Counted from the first letter of the stretch, positions 1 to 8,117 are shown. The stretch is DNA of 54,456 bases from Pseudomonas sp. (GCA_030699825.1 JAUYKV010000022.1:1-54456); one strand, 5' to 3'. Program-made: numbers and translations. Notes: generated by a model not told the origin, from the letters alone.

Positions 1-1113
1 CAGGTTGTCGACGGCGTTGTCCACCTCGTCCTCGTAATAGCCGGCGACCTTGTCCAGCATCTCGTCCAGCGAGCCGGATTCCTCGCCGATGGCGGTCATC
101 TGGATGGCCATGCTCGGGAAGATCCCGGTGCTGCGCATCGAGAAGTTCAACTGGCTGCCGGAAGACACGTCGTTGCGGATCTTGTGCACGGCATTGCGGA
201 ACACCACGTTGCCGGTGGCCCCGGCCACCGAGTCGAGCGCCTCGACCAGCGGCACGCCGGCGGCGAAGGTGGTCGCCAGGGTGCGGGCGTAACGCGCGAC
301 CACCGCCTTGTACAGGATGTCGCCGATAATCGGCGCCTTGAGCAGAGTACGGTCGAGGAAGTCGCGGAATTTCTCTGAGCGCTTGAACACCCATTTAAAA
401 GTGAAGGCGATGGCGAAGAAGGCAAACACAAACATGAACCACCATTCCTGCAGCCCGCGCGACATGTTCACCACCACCTGGGTGAACGCCGGCAGTTCGG
501 CGCCGAAGCCGGCGAACACGCTCTCGAATTGCGGCACCACCTTGATCAGCAGGATCGCCGTGACGATCACCGCCACCACGATCACCGCGATCGGGTAGGT
601 CATGGCCTTCTTGATCTTGGCCTTCAGCGCCTCGGTCTTTTCCTTGTAGGTGGCGATGCGGTCGAGCAGGGTTTCCAGCGCGCCGGACTGTTCGCCCGAG
701 TCGACCAGGTTGCAATACAGGTCGTCGAAGTACAGCGGCTTCTTGCGCAGCGAGGCGGCGAAGCTGTTGCCCGCGGCCACCTCCTGCTTGACCTCGTCGA
801 TCAGCTTGCGCATGTTCGGGTTGTCGAAGCCCTCGCCGATGATGTCGAACGACTGCAGCAGCGGCACCCCGGCCTTCATCATGGTGGCCATCTGCCGGGT
901 GAACAGGGCGATGTCCAGGGGCTTGATCTTCTTCCCCGAGCCGAACAGTGACTTGGGCTTCTTGCGCACCTTGAGCGGGTTGATGCCCTGCTTGCGCAGC
1001 TGGGCCTTGATCAGGGCAGGCGACTGCCCGATCAGTTCGCCCTTCATCTTGCCGCCTTTCTTGTCGGTGCCTTCCCAGAGGAAGGCGCTGCTTGCTGGAG
1101 CTTTGGCCGCCAT
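1..1113 (-). CDS. pilC: PilC, type IV pilus inner-membrane platform protein (3' end cut by window edge)
   Basis: Reading the minus strand from ATG at 1113 gives 371 in-frame residues that run off the left edge; the family is about 405 aa, so only the last 30 or so are missing. Two GspF repeats are visible: one around residues 65-190 (FTRQMATMMKAGVPLLQS) and a second after about residue 270 (YARTLATTFAAGVPLVEAL). Each precedes a membrane segment, for example the Val/Ile-rich stretch before KVVPQFESVF. PilC is the polytopic platform that couples the PilB and PilT motors to pilin insertion and extraction. The gene lies 3 bases downstream of the pilB stop, so the two are co-transcribed; pilD would be expected next, outside the window. 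Confidence 0.97.
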   Translation of the reverse strand, partial: MAAKAPASSAFLWEGTDKKGGKMKGELIGQSPALIKAQLRKQGINPLKVRKKPKSLFGSGKKIKPLDIALFTRQMATMMKAGVPLLQSFDIIGEGFDNPNMRKLIDEVKQEVAAGNSFAASLRKKPLYFDDLYCNLVDSGEQSGALETLLDRIATYKEKTEALKAKIKKAMTYPIAVIVVAVIVTAILLIKVVPQFESVFAGFGAELPAFTQVVVNMSRGLQEWWFMFVFAFFAIAFTFKWVFKRSEKFRDFLDRTLLKAPIIGDILYKAVVARYARTLATTFAAGVPLVEALDSVAGATGNVVFRNAVHKIRNDVSSGSQLNFSMRSTGIFPSMAIQMTAIGEESGSLDEMLDKVAGYYEDEVDNAVDNL

Positions 1114-1116
1114 CGG

Positions 1117-2820
1117 TTAGTCCTTTGTCACGCGGTTCACTTCTTCGAGGCTGGTGATGCCCTGCATGGCCTTCAAAAGGGCCGAGGTGCGCAGGTCATT
1201 GAAGCCGTCTTTGCGCATTTGCGCGGAGATATCAATGGAATTGCCTTCCTCCATGATAATCCGTTGCAATGCAGGCGTGTTTTTAACCACTTCATAGATT
1301 CCGATACGGCCCTTGTAACCGCCGTTGCAATTTTCGCAGCCCACCGGGCCGTAAATCTTGAAGCTGCCGAGCTTGTTTTCCGGGAAGCCTTCCTCGAGCA
1401 GCGCCTCGCGCGGGATCTGCACTTCCTTCTTGCAGTAGCTGCACAGCTTGCGCGCCAGGCGCTGGGCGATGATCAAGCTGACCGAGGTGGCGATGTTGAA
1501 CGAGGGCACGCCCATGTTGCGCAGGCGCGTCAGGGTTTCCGCGGCGCTGTTGGTGTGCAGGGTCGACATCACCATGTGCCCGGTCTGCGCCGCCTTGATC
1601 GCAATCGAGGCGGTGTCCAGGTCGCGGATCTCGCCGACCATGATGATGTCCGGGTCCTGACGCAGGAAGGCGCGCAGCGCGGCGGTAAAATCCATGCCCT
1701 GCTTGGGGTTGACGTTGACCTGGTTGATGCCTTCCAGGTTGATCTCCACCGGGTCTTCGGCGGTGGAGATGTTCACGTCCACGGTATTGAGGATGTTCAG
1801 GCCGGTGTACAGCGACACCGTCTTGCCCGAGCCGGTCGGCCCGGTCACCAGGATCATGCCCTGCGGCTGCTTCAGTGCCGCCATGTACAGGTCTTTCTGC
1901 CCCGGCTCGTAGCCCAGCGCATCGATGCCCATCTGCGCGCTGGAGGGGTCGAGAATCCGCATCACGATCTTCTCGCCCCACAGGGTCGGGCAGGTGCTGA
2001 CGCGAAAGTCGATCGACTTGGTCTTCGAGATGCGCATCTTGATCCGCCCGTCCTGCGGCTTGCGCCGCTCGGAAATATCCAGCGCCGCCATCACCTTCAG
2101 GCGCGCGCAGATGCGTGGCGCCAACTGGATCGGCGGGCGGGCGATCTCCTGGAGGATGCCGTCGGTACGAAAACGCACCCGGTAGACCTTCTCGTACGGC
2201 TCGAAGTGCAGGTCCGAGGAGCCGCCCCTGATCGCATCCAGCAACATCTTGTTGACGAAGCGCACCACCGGCGCGTCGTCGGCGCTCTCGCCGGCGACGC
2301 CGTCTTCCTTGCTCTCGTCCACCGCCTGCACGTCAACGCCGTCGAGGTCGACGTCGGCCAGGTCCTCCATGCCGCTGTTGGCCGCCTCGAAGAACTTGTC
2401 GATGGCATCCCCAAGCTTGTCGTCCTCGACCAGCAGCGCTTCGGTACTCAGGCCGGTGCTGAACTGCACGTCCGTGACCGCCTGGTGGTTGGTCGGGTCG
2501 GACAGGGCGATGAACAGCTTGTTGCCGCGCCGGTACAGCGGCAGCATGCGGTGCTGGCGACACAGCTTCTCGCTGACCAAATCATGCGGTTGGCTGTCCT
2601 TGTCGATGGCCTTGAGGTCGCACAGCGGCACGCCGAACTGCTCGGAGGCGATTTCCGCCACCGCGCGGCTGCTGGCCAGCTTGTTCTGCACCAGGTAAGA
2701 CACCAGCGGGATCTTGTTGCGCAGCGCCTGGGCCTGGGCCTGGGCGGCGGCGCGTTCATCGAGCAGGTCGGCGTTGACCAGTTGCCGGGCCAGGCCGGTC
2801 AGATTCGGAGCTTCGTTCAT
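1117..2820 (-). CDS. pilB: PilB, type IV pilus extension ATPase
   Basis: 567 aa, the normal length. The N-terminal MshEN/GspE_N domain (about 1-150) is followed by the secretion ATPase core. The Walker A motif GPTGSGKT lies near residue 328. The Walker B segment IIMVGEIRD and the His-box region GHMVMSTLHTNS follow. A C-terminal tetracysteine zinc site (CSYCKK and, further on, CENCNGG) is intact. PilB is the cytoplasmic hexamer that hydrolyses ATP to add pilins through PilC. The gene is divergent from pilA with about 230 bp between the start codons. It is fully conserved although the pilin it must polymerise here is unusual. Confidence 0.98.
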   Translation of the reverse strand: MNEAPNLTGLARQLVNADLLDERAAAQAQAQALRNKIPLVSYLVQNKLASSRAVAEIASEQFGVPLCDLKAIDKDSQPHDLVSEKLCRQHRMLPLYRRGNKLFIALSDPTNHQAVTDVQFSTGLSTEALLVEDDKLGDAIDKFFEAANSGMEDLADVDLDGVDVQAVDESKEDGVAGESADDAPVVRFVNKMLLDAIRGGSSDLHFEPYEKVYRVRFRTDGILQEIARPPIQLAPRICARLKVMAALDISERRKPQDGRIKMRISKTKSIDFRVSTCPTLWGEKIVMRILDPSSAQMGIDALGYEPGQKDLYMAALKQPQGMILVTGPTGSGKTVSLYTGLNILNTVDVNISTAEDPVEINLEGINQVNVNPKQGMDFTAALRAFLRQDPDIIMVGEIRDLDTASIAIKAAQTGHMVMSTLHTNSAAETLTRLRNMGVPSFNIATSVSLIIAQRLARKLCSYCKKEVQIPREALLEEGFPENKLGSFKIYGPVGCENCNGGYKGRIGIYEVVKNTPALQRIIMEEGNSIDISAQMRKDGFNDLRTSALLKAMQGITSLEEVNRVTKD

Positions 2821-2991
2821 TGCAGTCTGCTAATCGAAGGGAGGCGGATGCTGCTGACTTATAGCCTAAATCACGCGCCAAGCCCAAGTGCGGCAGTCGC
2901 GCCTGACAAAAAACGTCAGTTGCTGCCGTGTTGGGAGCGGGCGGTTCGTGGTGTGTAGCGGGAAATCCCTTGGGCTGTGCGTTCTGTCGAG

Positions 2992-3008
2992 TTGGCACGC
3001 CATCTGCT
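2992..3008 (+). promoter_or_regulatory. Sigma-54 promoter of the pilin gene
   Basis: TTGGCACGCCATCTGCT carries the -24 GG and -12 GC elements with the correct spacing (TGGCAC-N5-CTGC). It ends 46 bp upstream of the pilin ATG. pilA promoters in Pseudomonas are RpoN-dependent and activated by PilSR, so this short pilin appears wired to the standard pilin control. A good Shine-Dalgarno (AGGAG, 3043-3047) precedes the ATG at 3055. Confidence 0.85.
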
Positions 3009-3054
3009 TTGTCATGCTCAGGTCAATGACCTTAACCATAATAGGAGCTTGTCC

Positions 3055-3240
3055 ATGAAGTCTCTCAAGAAGCAAAAAGGTTTTACCCTGATCGAGCTGA
3101 TGATCGTGATCGCGATCATCGGTATTCTCGCGGCTATCGCTATCCCGCAGTTCAACGAATACCGCGCCAAGGCCAACGATACTTCCGCAGTGGCCGATAC
3201 CAAGAATGGTATTACCGCCATCATTTCTTCGTTGAAATAA
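3055..3240 (+). CDS. pilA: Very short type IV major pilin (PilA-N-like, 61 aa)
   Basis: The prepilin begins MKSLKKQKG and is cut before FTLIELMIV. The class III leader with Gly(-1), Phe+1 and Glu+5 is perfect, followed by the hydrophobic helix [13 protein letters not shown]. The mature protein is only 52 residues and ends soon after the helix in ITAIISSLK. It has no beta-sheet domain and no C-terminal disulfide loop, whereas usual Pseudomonas pilins are about 145-160 residues. ATG 3055 is chosen because it gives the canonical leader and has an SD. A UAA stop and a second gene with its own SD follow 24 bases later, so the shortness is not a simple frameshift. The mature aromatic residues are only F1, F24 and Y27. 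The nearest architecture known to me is Geobacter PilA-N. Confidence 0.93.
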   Translation: MKSLKKQKGFTLIELMIVIAIIGILAAIAIPQFNEYRAKANDTSAVADTKNGITAIISSLK

Positions 3241-3264
3241 TCAGGCCCCCCAGGAGAAATAAAC

Positions 3265-3687
3265 ATGAAAAAAATTACCCTTTTGCTGGTCGGTTTGATG
3301 GCGTCCGGCGTCGCTTCCGCTGAGTCGGTTGTGTTGACAGGTAGCTCTAACCCAGTGGGTAATGCGATTTGCACCCTGCTGAATGAAGACGTCTCTATTA
3401 ATTTGAGCAACAACGTGGTTGGTGGGGTTGAGTGCACGGATGTGGGTATTTCCATCGCTGCTTGCCACACTGCCGGTCGGATTGCTACGCGAACCCAGGA
3501 CGTAGAGACTTGCACAACTGCTACTCCTCCGGTCTGTACGACTGCGCCGGCAAGCGTAACGGGTGCCTCGGTAGCCTATGCCACTACTGCAAAAGGTACC
3601 GTGACCAACGATTACCCGGGTACGACCTGTGACGATGAAGCAGCAACTGCTGCAGGTGTGGCCACTGATAAAGTTCCGACGTTGTAA
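3265..3687 (+). CDS. Secreted partner of the short pilin (PilA-C-like), 140 aa
   Basis: The protein starts with a clear Sec signal peptide (KKITLLLVGLMASG, cleavage after AS-A before ESVV). A mature part of about 120 residues follows, rich in Thr/Val/Ala/Asn with beta-strand-like periodicity. It has six cysteines (in AICTLL, VECTDV, AACHTAG, VETCTT, PPVCTT and GTTCDD), enough for three disulfides. A strong SD (CAGGAGAAAT) lies before ATG 3265. It sits 24 bp behind the short pilin and upstream of a terminator, so the two form one bicistronic unit. Position, size and composition fit a separately encoded globular pilin head, as in PilA-C of Geobacter. The HTAG segment also recalls that family, but this is from memory. 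It could instead be a minor secreted protein. Base composition is visibly lower in GC than the neighbours. Confidence 0.7.
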   Translation: MKKITLLLVGLMASGVASAESVVLTGSSNPVGNAICTLLNEDVSINLSNNVVGGVECTDVGISIAACHTAGRIATRTQDVETCTTATPPVCTTAPASVTGASVAYATTAKGTVTNDYPGTTCDDEAATAAGVATDKVPTL

Positions 3688-3701
3688 TTTGCTGTGATAT
3701 G

Positions 3702-3733
3702 AAAAGAGGGCGGGGCCCCCCGTCCCCTTTTTT
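3702..3733 (+). terminator. Rho-independent terminator after the pilin pair
   Basis: AAAAGAGGGCGGGG pairs with CCCCGTCCCCTTTT (one A-C mismatch, one G-U) followed by a T run. It lies 15 bp past the stop of the second gene, so the pilin pair is insulated from the ABC genes. The following 220 bp (3734-3954) are AT-rich with no gene and probably hold the promoter of the exporter operon. Confidence 0.88.
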
Positions 3734-3954
3734 ATGTGACGTTTAGAGTGTGCTGTTAATCTCCTTTAAGGTTTTATCTGCGTTTATGTTCGTAAAGTGG
3801 GCGGCCGGAGGCATTCCCGTGATTTTCGCGATTTGATCGCTGGCCGATGTTAGCCATTTAAATAATTAATTTTTTATTTTCTTTCAGGGTATTCGGCGAA
3901 TATAGCGTCCGCTCACGTCGATTTTTATTTAATCCAGTTTCCGTCATGTAAATA

Positions 3955-4764
3955 ATGCCTATTTTTCGCGATTTTCTGACTGCACTGCGTCTGGCGCTCA
4001 AGGCGAAGTTCGCCTGGATGGCCGCCGGCGTGTTGCTGGTGGTGGCGTTGGCCACCCTGTTGTCCGCCTATTTTGGTGCCCGCCAGCCGGCGACCGTGGC
4101 GCTGGATGTGGGCTTCTCGACCATGCGCTTGCTGGTACCGCTGCTGATCGTGCTGCTGGTGCAGGAGCTGCTGTCCCGCGAATTCGACAAGCGCTATTAC
4201 CTCAATTCCCTGACCTACCCGCGCGGGCGGCGCAGCCTGTTGCTCGGTCGTTTTGCCGCAGTGCTGGCGCTGCTGCTGGGCCTGCTGCTGGCCTTGGGTT
4301 TGCTGCAGGTTGTACTGGTAGGTTTGATTGGCGACGCATACCCCCAGGCCACCCCGGTTGCCATGGGGCCGCCCTATCTGATCGTGATCGCCTTTATGGC
4401 CCTCGACCTGCTGGTGCTGACCGCGCTGGCGACCCTGCTGGCGGTAGTCGCCTCGACGCCGAGCTTCGTCCTGATCGGCACCCTCGGCTTTATGCTGGTG
4501 GCGCGTTCCTACGGCGCCATCGTCGATTTGCTCAGCCACGATGCCGGGTTGGTGAGCAATACTGAGGGCTATCGCGCCAGCCTTGGGGTATTGGGTTATC
4601 TGCTGCCGGATCTCGGCGCGCTGGATCTGCGCATGCTGGCGCTCTACGGTAAGCCGGAGTTCCTCCCCGCCGACTGGCCCTGGTTGCTCCTGAGTAATCT
4701 GGCCTATGCCTTCGCCCTGCTGGCGCTGGCGGTCTGGGCGCTGCAACGCAAGCGTTTCGCCTGA
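3955..4764 (+). CDS. ABC-2 type exporter permease next to the pilin genes (PilI-like)
   Basis: 269 aa with about six hydrophobic segments: roughly 20-40, 55-75, 95-120 (VLALLLGLLLALGLLQVVL), 140-160, 165-185 and a final one near 240-262. A short soluble stretch carries REFDKRYYLNSLTYPRGR, the coupling-helix type region of ABC-2 permeases. It is followed 2 bases later by a membrane-anchored helical protein and then by the matching ATPase, so the three genes form one transporter operon. In Myxococcus xanthus an ABC transporter (PilG, PilH, PilI) beside pilA is needed for pili; this operon has the same composition and place. The substrate is unknown. A generic ABC-2 exporter is the alternative. 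Confidence 0.8.
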   Translation: MPIFRDFLTALRLALKAKFAWMAAGVLLVVALATLLSAYFGARQPATVALDVGFSTMRLLVPLLIVLLVQELLSREFDKRYYLNSLTYPRGRRSLLLGRFAAVLALLLGLLLALGLLQVVLVGLIGDAYPQATPVAMGPPYLIVIAFMALDLLVLTALATLLAVVASTPSFVLIGTLGFMLVARSYGAIVDLLSHDAGLVSNTEGYRASLGVLGYLLPDLGALDLRMLALYGKPEFLPADWPWLLLSNLAYAFALLALAVWALQRKRFA

Positions 4765-4766
4765 TC

Positions 4767-5606
4767 ATGCCCAGCCATCGTTACTGGCCCCTGTTGCTGG
4801 CGCTGCTCGGTTTTGCCCTGTTCTCCGCCGCCTCGCAGTGGCGCGCCCACACGCCTGCGCCTGTGCCGCCCGTGATTGAAGGCCGCGTGGTCATCGCCGC
4901 GCCGGTGTTGCTGGTGCTGTTCGGTGGCGACCGCTTTCTCGCCGCCAGCCTGGAAACCATGCGCCTGGCCGCTACCGGGGTGGACTGGGGGCAGGCGGAT
5001 ACCGGCTATCTGGTGCGTGCCCAGCAGGTGGTGGCCGAACTCAACCCCTGCCATGAAGACAACTACTACCTGGCCAACGGCCTGCTTGCCTGGGGCGGGG
5101 CGGACCGCGAGGGTACCGAGGTGTTGCGCCGGGCCATGCAGTGTCGCTTCTGGGATGAGCTGCCGGCGTTTTTCTATGGCTTCAACCAGGCGTTCTTCAA
5201 CAAGGACATTGCCGAGGCCAGCCGTGCGCTGGAGTTGGCCGCGCAGCGGGCGACCGGTAATGCGGCCGGCTTTCGCAAGCTGGCGGTGATGCTGCAGGCG
5301 GAAACCTTCGCCGATGAGAAGCTGGCCCTGGACTACCTGACTGGGCAGCGCGATGCCGCCAGCGACCCCAAACTGCGTGGCATGCTCGACAAACGCGTCG
5401 TGCGCCTGCAAGGTCTGGTTGCCCTGCGCGAGGCGCAACGCCGCTTCGAGGCCAAGAACGGTGCGCTGGTTAGTCTGGAACAATTGGTCGAAGCCGGGTT
5501 ATTGCCGGCCTTGCCGGATGACCCGCTCAGGCTCGGCTACGAATTGCGCGAGGGTCGCATTATCTTGAAGAAAATGAAGATCGCCGGCATGGAGGATCAG
5601 TCGTGA
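4767..5606 (+). CDS. Membrane-anchored helical/TPR-like protein of the pilin-linked ABC operon (PilG-like)
   Basis: 279 aa. One N-terminal membrane segment (WPLLLALLGFALFSAAS, about 7-23) is followed by a short proline-rich linker (THTPAPVPP type), then a domain of paired helices (about 60-210) resembling TPR units: LVRAQQVVAELNP, YYLANGLLAWGG, GTEVLRRAMQC and others. The C-terminus (EAQRRFEAKNGALVSLEQLVEAGLLPALPDDPL) has the pattern often seen after pseudopilin/TPR domains. It lies between permease and ATPase genes with a 2-base gap upstream and a GTGA overlap downstream, so it is a transporter subunit or accessory protein facing the periplasm. No enzyme motif is seen. The comparison with PilG is by context only. 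Confidence 0.65.
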   Translation: MPSHRYWPLLLALLGFALFSAASQWRAHTPAPVPPVIEGRVVIAAPVLLVLFGGDRFLAASLETMRLAATGVDWGQADTGYLVRAQQVVAELNPCHEDNYYLANGLLAWGGADREGTEVLRRAMQCRFWDELPAFFYGFNQAFFNKDIAEASRALELAAQRATGNAAGFRKLAVMLQAETFADEKLALDYLTGQRDAASDPKLRGMLDKRVVRLQGLVALREAQRRFEAKNGALVSLEQLVEAGLLPALPDDPLRLGYELREGRIILKKMKIAGMEDQS

Positions 5607-6520
5607 GTGCTGCACTGGAATTTCATGGCGTCAGCCAGACTTTTCGCGTCAAGGGCAAGGCGGTGCAGGCGCTGCGCGAGGTCAGCTTCAGCCTGGCCGA
5701 GGGCGAGGTGTTCGGCTTCGTCGGGCCCAACGGCGCCGGCAAGTCGACCACCATCAAGGTCATGCTCGACATTATCAACGACTACCAGGGCCGGGTCAGC
5801 CTGTACGGCACCTGCGCGCGCCAGGCCGAGGCGCGCCAGGGCCTGGCCTACGTGCCGGAGGCCCCGGCGCTGTACGAGCAGTTCACCCCGCTGGAAATCC
5901 TCCGTATGGGCTTGTCCATGTACGGCATCCGCCGGGCGGACGAGAAGGCCTGGTGCCTGAACTGGCTGGAGCGCTTCTCCATCGGCGCGTCCGCCAACCG
6001 GCGCATCCGCGAGCTGTCCAAGGGCACGGTGCAGCGCGTGGCGCTGGCCCATGCGATGGTGGTGCAGCCCCGGTTGCTGGTGCTCGACGAGCCACTGTCC
6101 GGCCTCGACCCGGTGGGGCGCAAGGATGTGGTGGATATCCTCAACGAGTACAAGCAGCAGGGCGGGGCGATCTTCTTCACCTCCCATGTGCTGCACGACG
6201 TCGAACGCATCGCCGACCGCTTTGGCTTCATCAACAAGGGCGAACTGCTGACCGTGCGCTCGCCACGCGAACTGGCCGCCGAACGCGCCGACTGCATGCT
6301 GGTGCGCTTCAACGCCTACCACGCCATCGCCCACGACGCCCGCCCATTGCGCGACGGCGAGTTCGAATGCGAACTGACCCAGGCCGCGCTGCCGGCCTTC
6401 ATCGCACACCTCAACCAGACCGGCGGCCACCTGCTGACGGTAAAACCGGCGGTGTCGCTGGAAAGCGTGTTCTTCAAAATCCTCGACGACGCCGCCCACA
6501 AAGCCCAACCCGCTTTGTAG
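5603..6520 (+). CDS. ABC transporter ATPase of the pilin-linked exporter (PilH-like)
   Basis: 305 aa. Walker A GPNGAGKST (about residues 42-50), Walker B LLVLDEPLSGLD and switch-His region FFTSHVLHD are all present. The signature is a variant, LSKGTVQR, instead of LSGGQ, as in many ABC-2 exporters. GTG start at 5603 overlaps the previous stop by 4 bases. The final codons are odd: the last residues and TAG stop lie where the ...GCTTTGTAGGATG repeat array begins, so the repeat supplies the stop. A second copy of the last 159 bp lies at 8169-8327 and continues into a longer tail, which may preserve the original 3' end. Confidence 0.9.
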   Translation: MSAALEFHGVSQTFRVKGKAVQALREVSFSLAEGEVFGFVGPNGAGKSTTIKVMLDIINDYQGRVSLYGTCARQAEARQGLAYVPEAPALYEQFTPLEILRMGLSMYGIRRADEKAWCLNWLERFSIGASANRRIRELSKGTVQRVALAHAMVVQPRLLVLDEPLSGLDPVGRKDVVDILNEYKQQGGAIFFTSHVLHDVERIADRFGFINKGELLTVRSPRELAAERADCMLVRFNAYHAIAHDARPLRDGEFECELTQAALPAFIAHLNQTGGHLLTVKPAVSLESVFFKILDDAAHKAQPAL

Positions 6521-7045
6521 GATGCAGCGGACCGCGCAGGCTTTTGTAGGATGTGGCGGACCGCGTAGGCTTGAGCGCAGCGATACCCATCAACCGGTTG
6601 CGCAGCCGCCGGGTTTTATTGGTTTGTCGCAGATCGCTGTGATGGGTATCGCTTCGCTCAACACCATCCTACGGGCCCTGTGGCCACAGGGCTTTTGTAG
6701 GATGTGGCGGGCCGCGCAGGCTTTTGTAGGATGTGGTTGAGCGCAGCGATACCCATCGGCCGGTTGCGCAGTCGCCGGGTTTTATTGGTTTGCCGCAGAT
6801 CGTCGTGATGGGTATCGCTTCGCTCAACACCATCCTACGGGCCCTGTGGCCACAGGGCTTTTGTAGGATGTGGCGGGCCGCGCAGGCTTTTGTAGGATGT
6901 GGTTGAGCGCAGCGATACCCATCGATCGGTTGCGCAACCGTCGGGTTTTATTGGTTTGTCGCAGATCGTCGTGATGGGTATCGCTTCGCTCAACACCATC
7001 CTACGCGGCCCGCACCACCCTACGCGGGGCAGTCGCAGGGTTTTT
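6512..7045 (+). repeat. Tandem REP-like array, family A (period about 166-180 bp)
   Basis: Three successive units each contain TGTAGGATG...TTGAGCGCAGCGATACCCATC, a GC-rich centre with GGTTGCGCA..CCGGGTTTTATTGGTTTG, and the inverse arm GATGGGTATCGCTTCGCTCAACACCATCCTACG. The units are joined by GGGCCCTGTGGCCACAGGGC. Other copies lie at 9499-9790, 17908-18172 and 51119-51205. Short open frames inside are repeat translations, not genes. From 7046 to 7190 only short repeat debris is seen, including a segment at 7101-7132 that recurs at 11492-11523. Confidence 0.9.
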
Positions 7046-7190
7046 GTAGGAGATGAAGACTTTCACCTGAGCGGCTCCAGTCTGACCCAGGAAGGCCCAT
7101 AAAACGGGGCTTTCAGACTGCCGCCAACCTCACCTAAACAGAGGGTAGGGGACAGACCCCGGTTTGCCGTAGGGCGGAACGCTTTGGAAA

Positions 7191-7484
7191 CTACTCGACC
7201 CGCTGCCGCCAATGTTCGGGATTTTGCCGGGTATGCAGGCATGCCACGATCACTATGGCATCGGGCTCGATGCTATAGATTAAGGCGTAGGGAAAACGAC
7301 GCAGCAACGCCCGCCGGGCTGTATCGAACACGATCTGGCAGCACTCCGGGTTGCGCTCGATACTTGCCAGGCTCGCTTCCACTGCCCGTATGAAATCGCT
7401 ACCAAGCCCGGGGGAACAGGCCTCATACCAGTCGATTGCCGTTTCGAGCTCTGCCTCGACTTCTGGCCGCAGCCGAATGCTCAT
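7191..7484 (-). CDS. ParE/RelE-superfamily toxin
   Basis: 97 aa. The start at 7484 (MSIRLRPEVEAELE) is preferred to an ATG 15 bases upstream because it overlaps the antitoxin stop as ATGA. It has the ParE fold signature: N-terminal DWYE helix (AIDWYEACSPGLGSDFIRAVE), I-RNPE, RRALLRRFPYALIYSIEPDAIVIVACLHTRQNPEHW. ParE toxins poison gyrase and RelE relatives cut mRNA; which applies is not decided by sequence. It is the second gene of an antitoxin-toxin operon on the minus strand, between the family A array and duplicated gene fragments. Confidence 0.88.
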   Translation of the reverse strand: MSIRLRPEVEAELETAIDWYEACSPGLGSDFIRAVEASLASIERNPECCQIVFDTARRALLRRFPYALIYSIEPDAIVIVACLHTRQNPEHWRQRVE

Positions 7485-7726
7485 CCCAGGCGGGACCATA
7501 GGCGGCTGCGGATGGTTTCCCAGTCCTGCGCATCGCCCGGTTTTTCGCGGTAGGCATCGAGGCGTCGCAGTACTTCCTGACGCTGCTGTGCCGAGAGCGG
7601 TGGTGCATTATCGGGCTGCGCAGCCACGCTGTCCCAAAGATCCTCTGCCAGCTGTATGCGTTCCGCAGGGGAAAGCTTGAGCAATTCGCTGGTGAAGGTG
7701 GCGGTGCTGGAGGAAGCGCCAGACAT
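7481..7726 (-). CDS. Antitoxin of the addiction-module component family, partner of the ParE-like toxin
   Basis: 81 aa. The core LLKLSPAERIQLAEDLWDSV is typical of the short antitoxins (TIGR02574 type) that precede ParE-like toxins; the C-terminal half is charged and probably wraps the toxin. The stop overlaps the toxin start by 4 bases. No DNA-binding fold is obvious. Upstream (7727-7932) there is no further gene. Confidence 0.85.
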   Translation of the reverse strand: MSGASSSTATFTSELLKLSPAERIQLAEDLWDSVAAQPDNAPPLSAQQRQEVLRRLDAYREKPGDAQDWETIRSRLWSRLG

Positions 7727-7932
7727 GATTTCGACTCCCAGGATTCGTTAGCCTGAACACATGCTAGCACGGTGTTCCTGCCCGGTTAATTTAGAAGAGG
7801 GAATAGCGAGGGGAAATAGGGGACCCCGATTAGCTCCTTTGTTTCCCTGCCGTTTTCCTCTCACACTTGCCGAACCGGACCGGGATACTGGGCTACCAGT
7901 CCATCGGCTGTGAGCAGGGTGATCCCTTCGAC

Positions 7933-8117
7933 TGATCGTCACTAAAGATGAAGATTTTCATGATCTGCAAACCGCGTGGGGCTACCCTCTGAAGATCGTT
8001 CTGCTCGCTCTTGGTAATAGCTCTAACCAGGCGGTTCTGCATGCGCTGACGACTTCTGCCGTGCAGCTGCGAGAGAGCCTGGCCGATGAGCGAATAGGAT
8101 TGGTTGAAATTGTCTGA
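7933..8117 (+). pseudogene. 3' fragment of a DUF5615 (PIN-like) toxin gene
   Basis: The segment translates to the C-terminal half of the same protein as 10768-11244 (IVTKDEDFHDLQTAWGYPLKIVLLALGNSS..QAVLHALTTSAVQLRESLADERIGLVEIV). It lacks any start or N-terminal half. Its value is that it preserves the sequence without the MITE that splits the other copy, so it marks the insertion point exactly. Confidence 0.85.

Noticed and set aside
1219..2958. Long open frame antisense to pilB (579 codons)
   Set aside because: Mirror of a highly conserved gene in GC-rich DNA; low-complexity His/Arg/Gln-rich product with no domain.
3055..3240. Conductive e-pilin (nanowire) function
   Set aside because: Only three aromatic residues in the mature protein, versus six in Geobacter PilA-N; no extracellular cytochrome genes nearby.
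3055..3687. Interpretation of the short pilin as a frameshifted normal pilA
   Set aside because: The stop is followed by a separate SD, ATG and signal peptide in the next gene; no pilin head continues in another frame directly after residue 61.
6512..7045. CRISPR array
   Set aside because: Repeat units are over 160 bp, nearly continuous and not separated by unique spacers of constant length; no cas genes.
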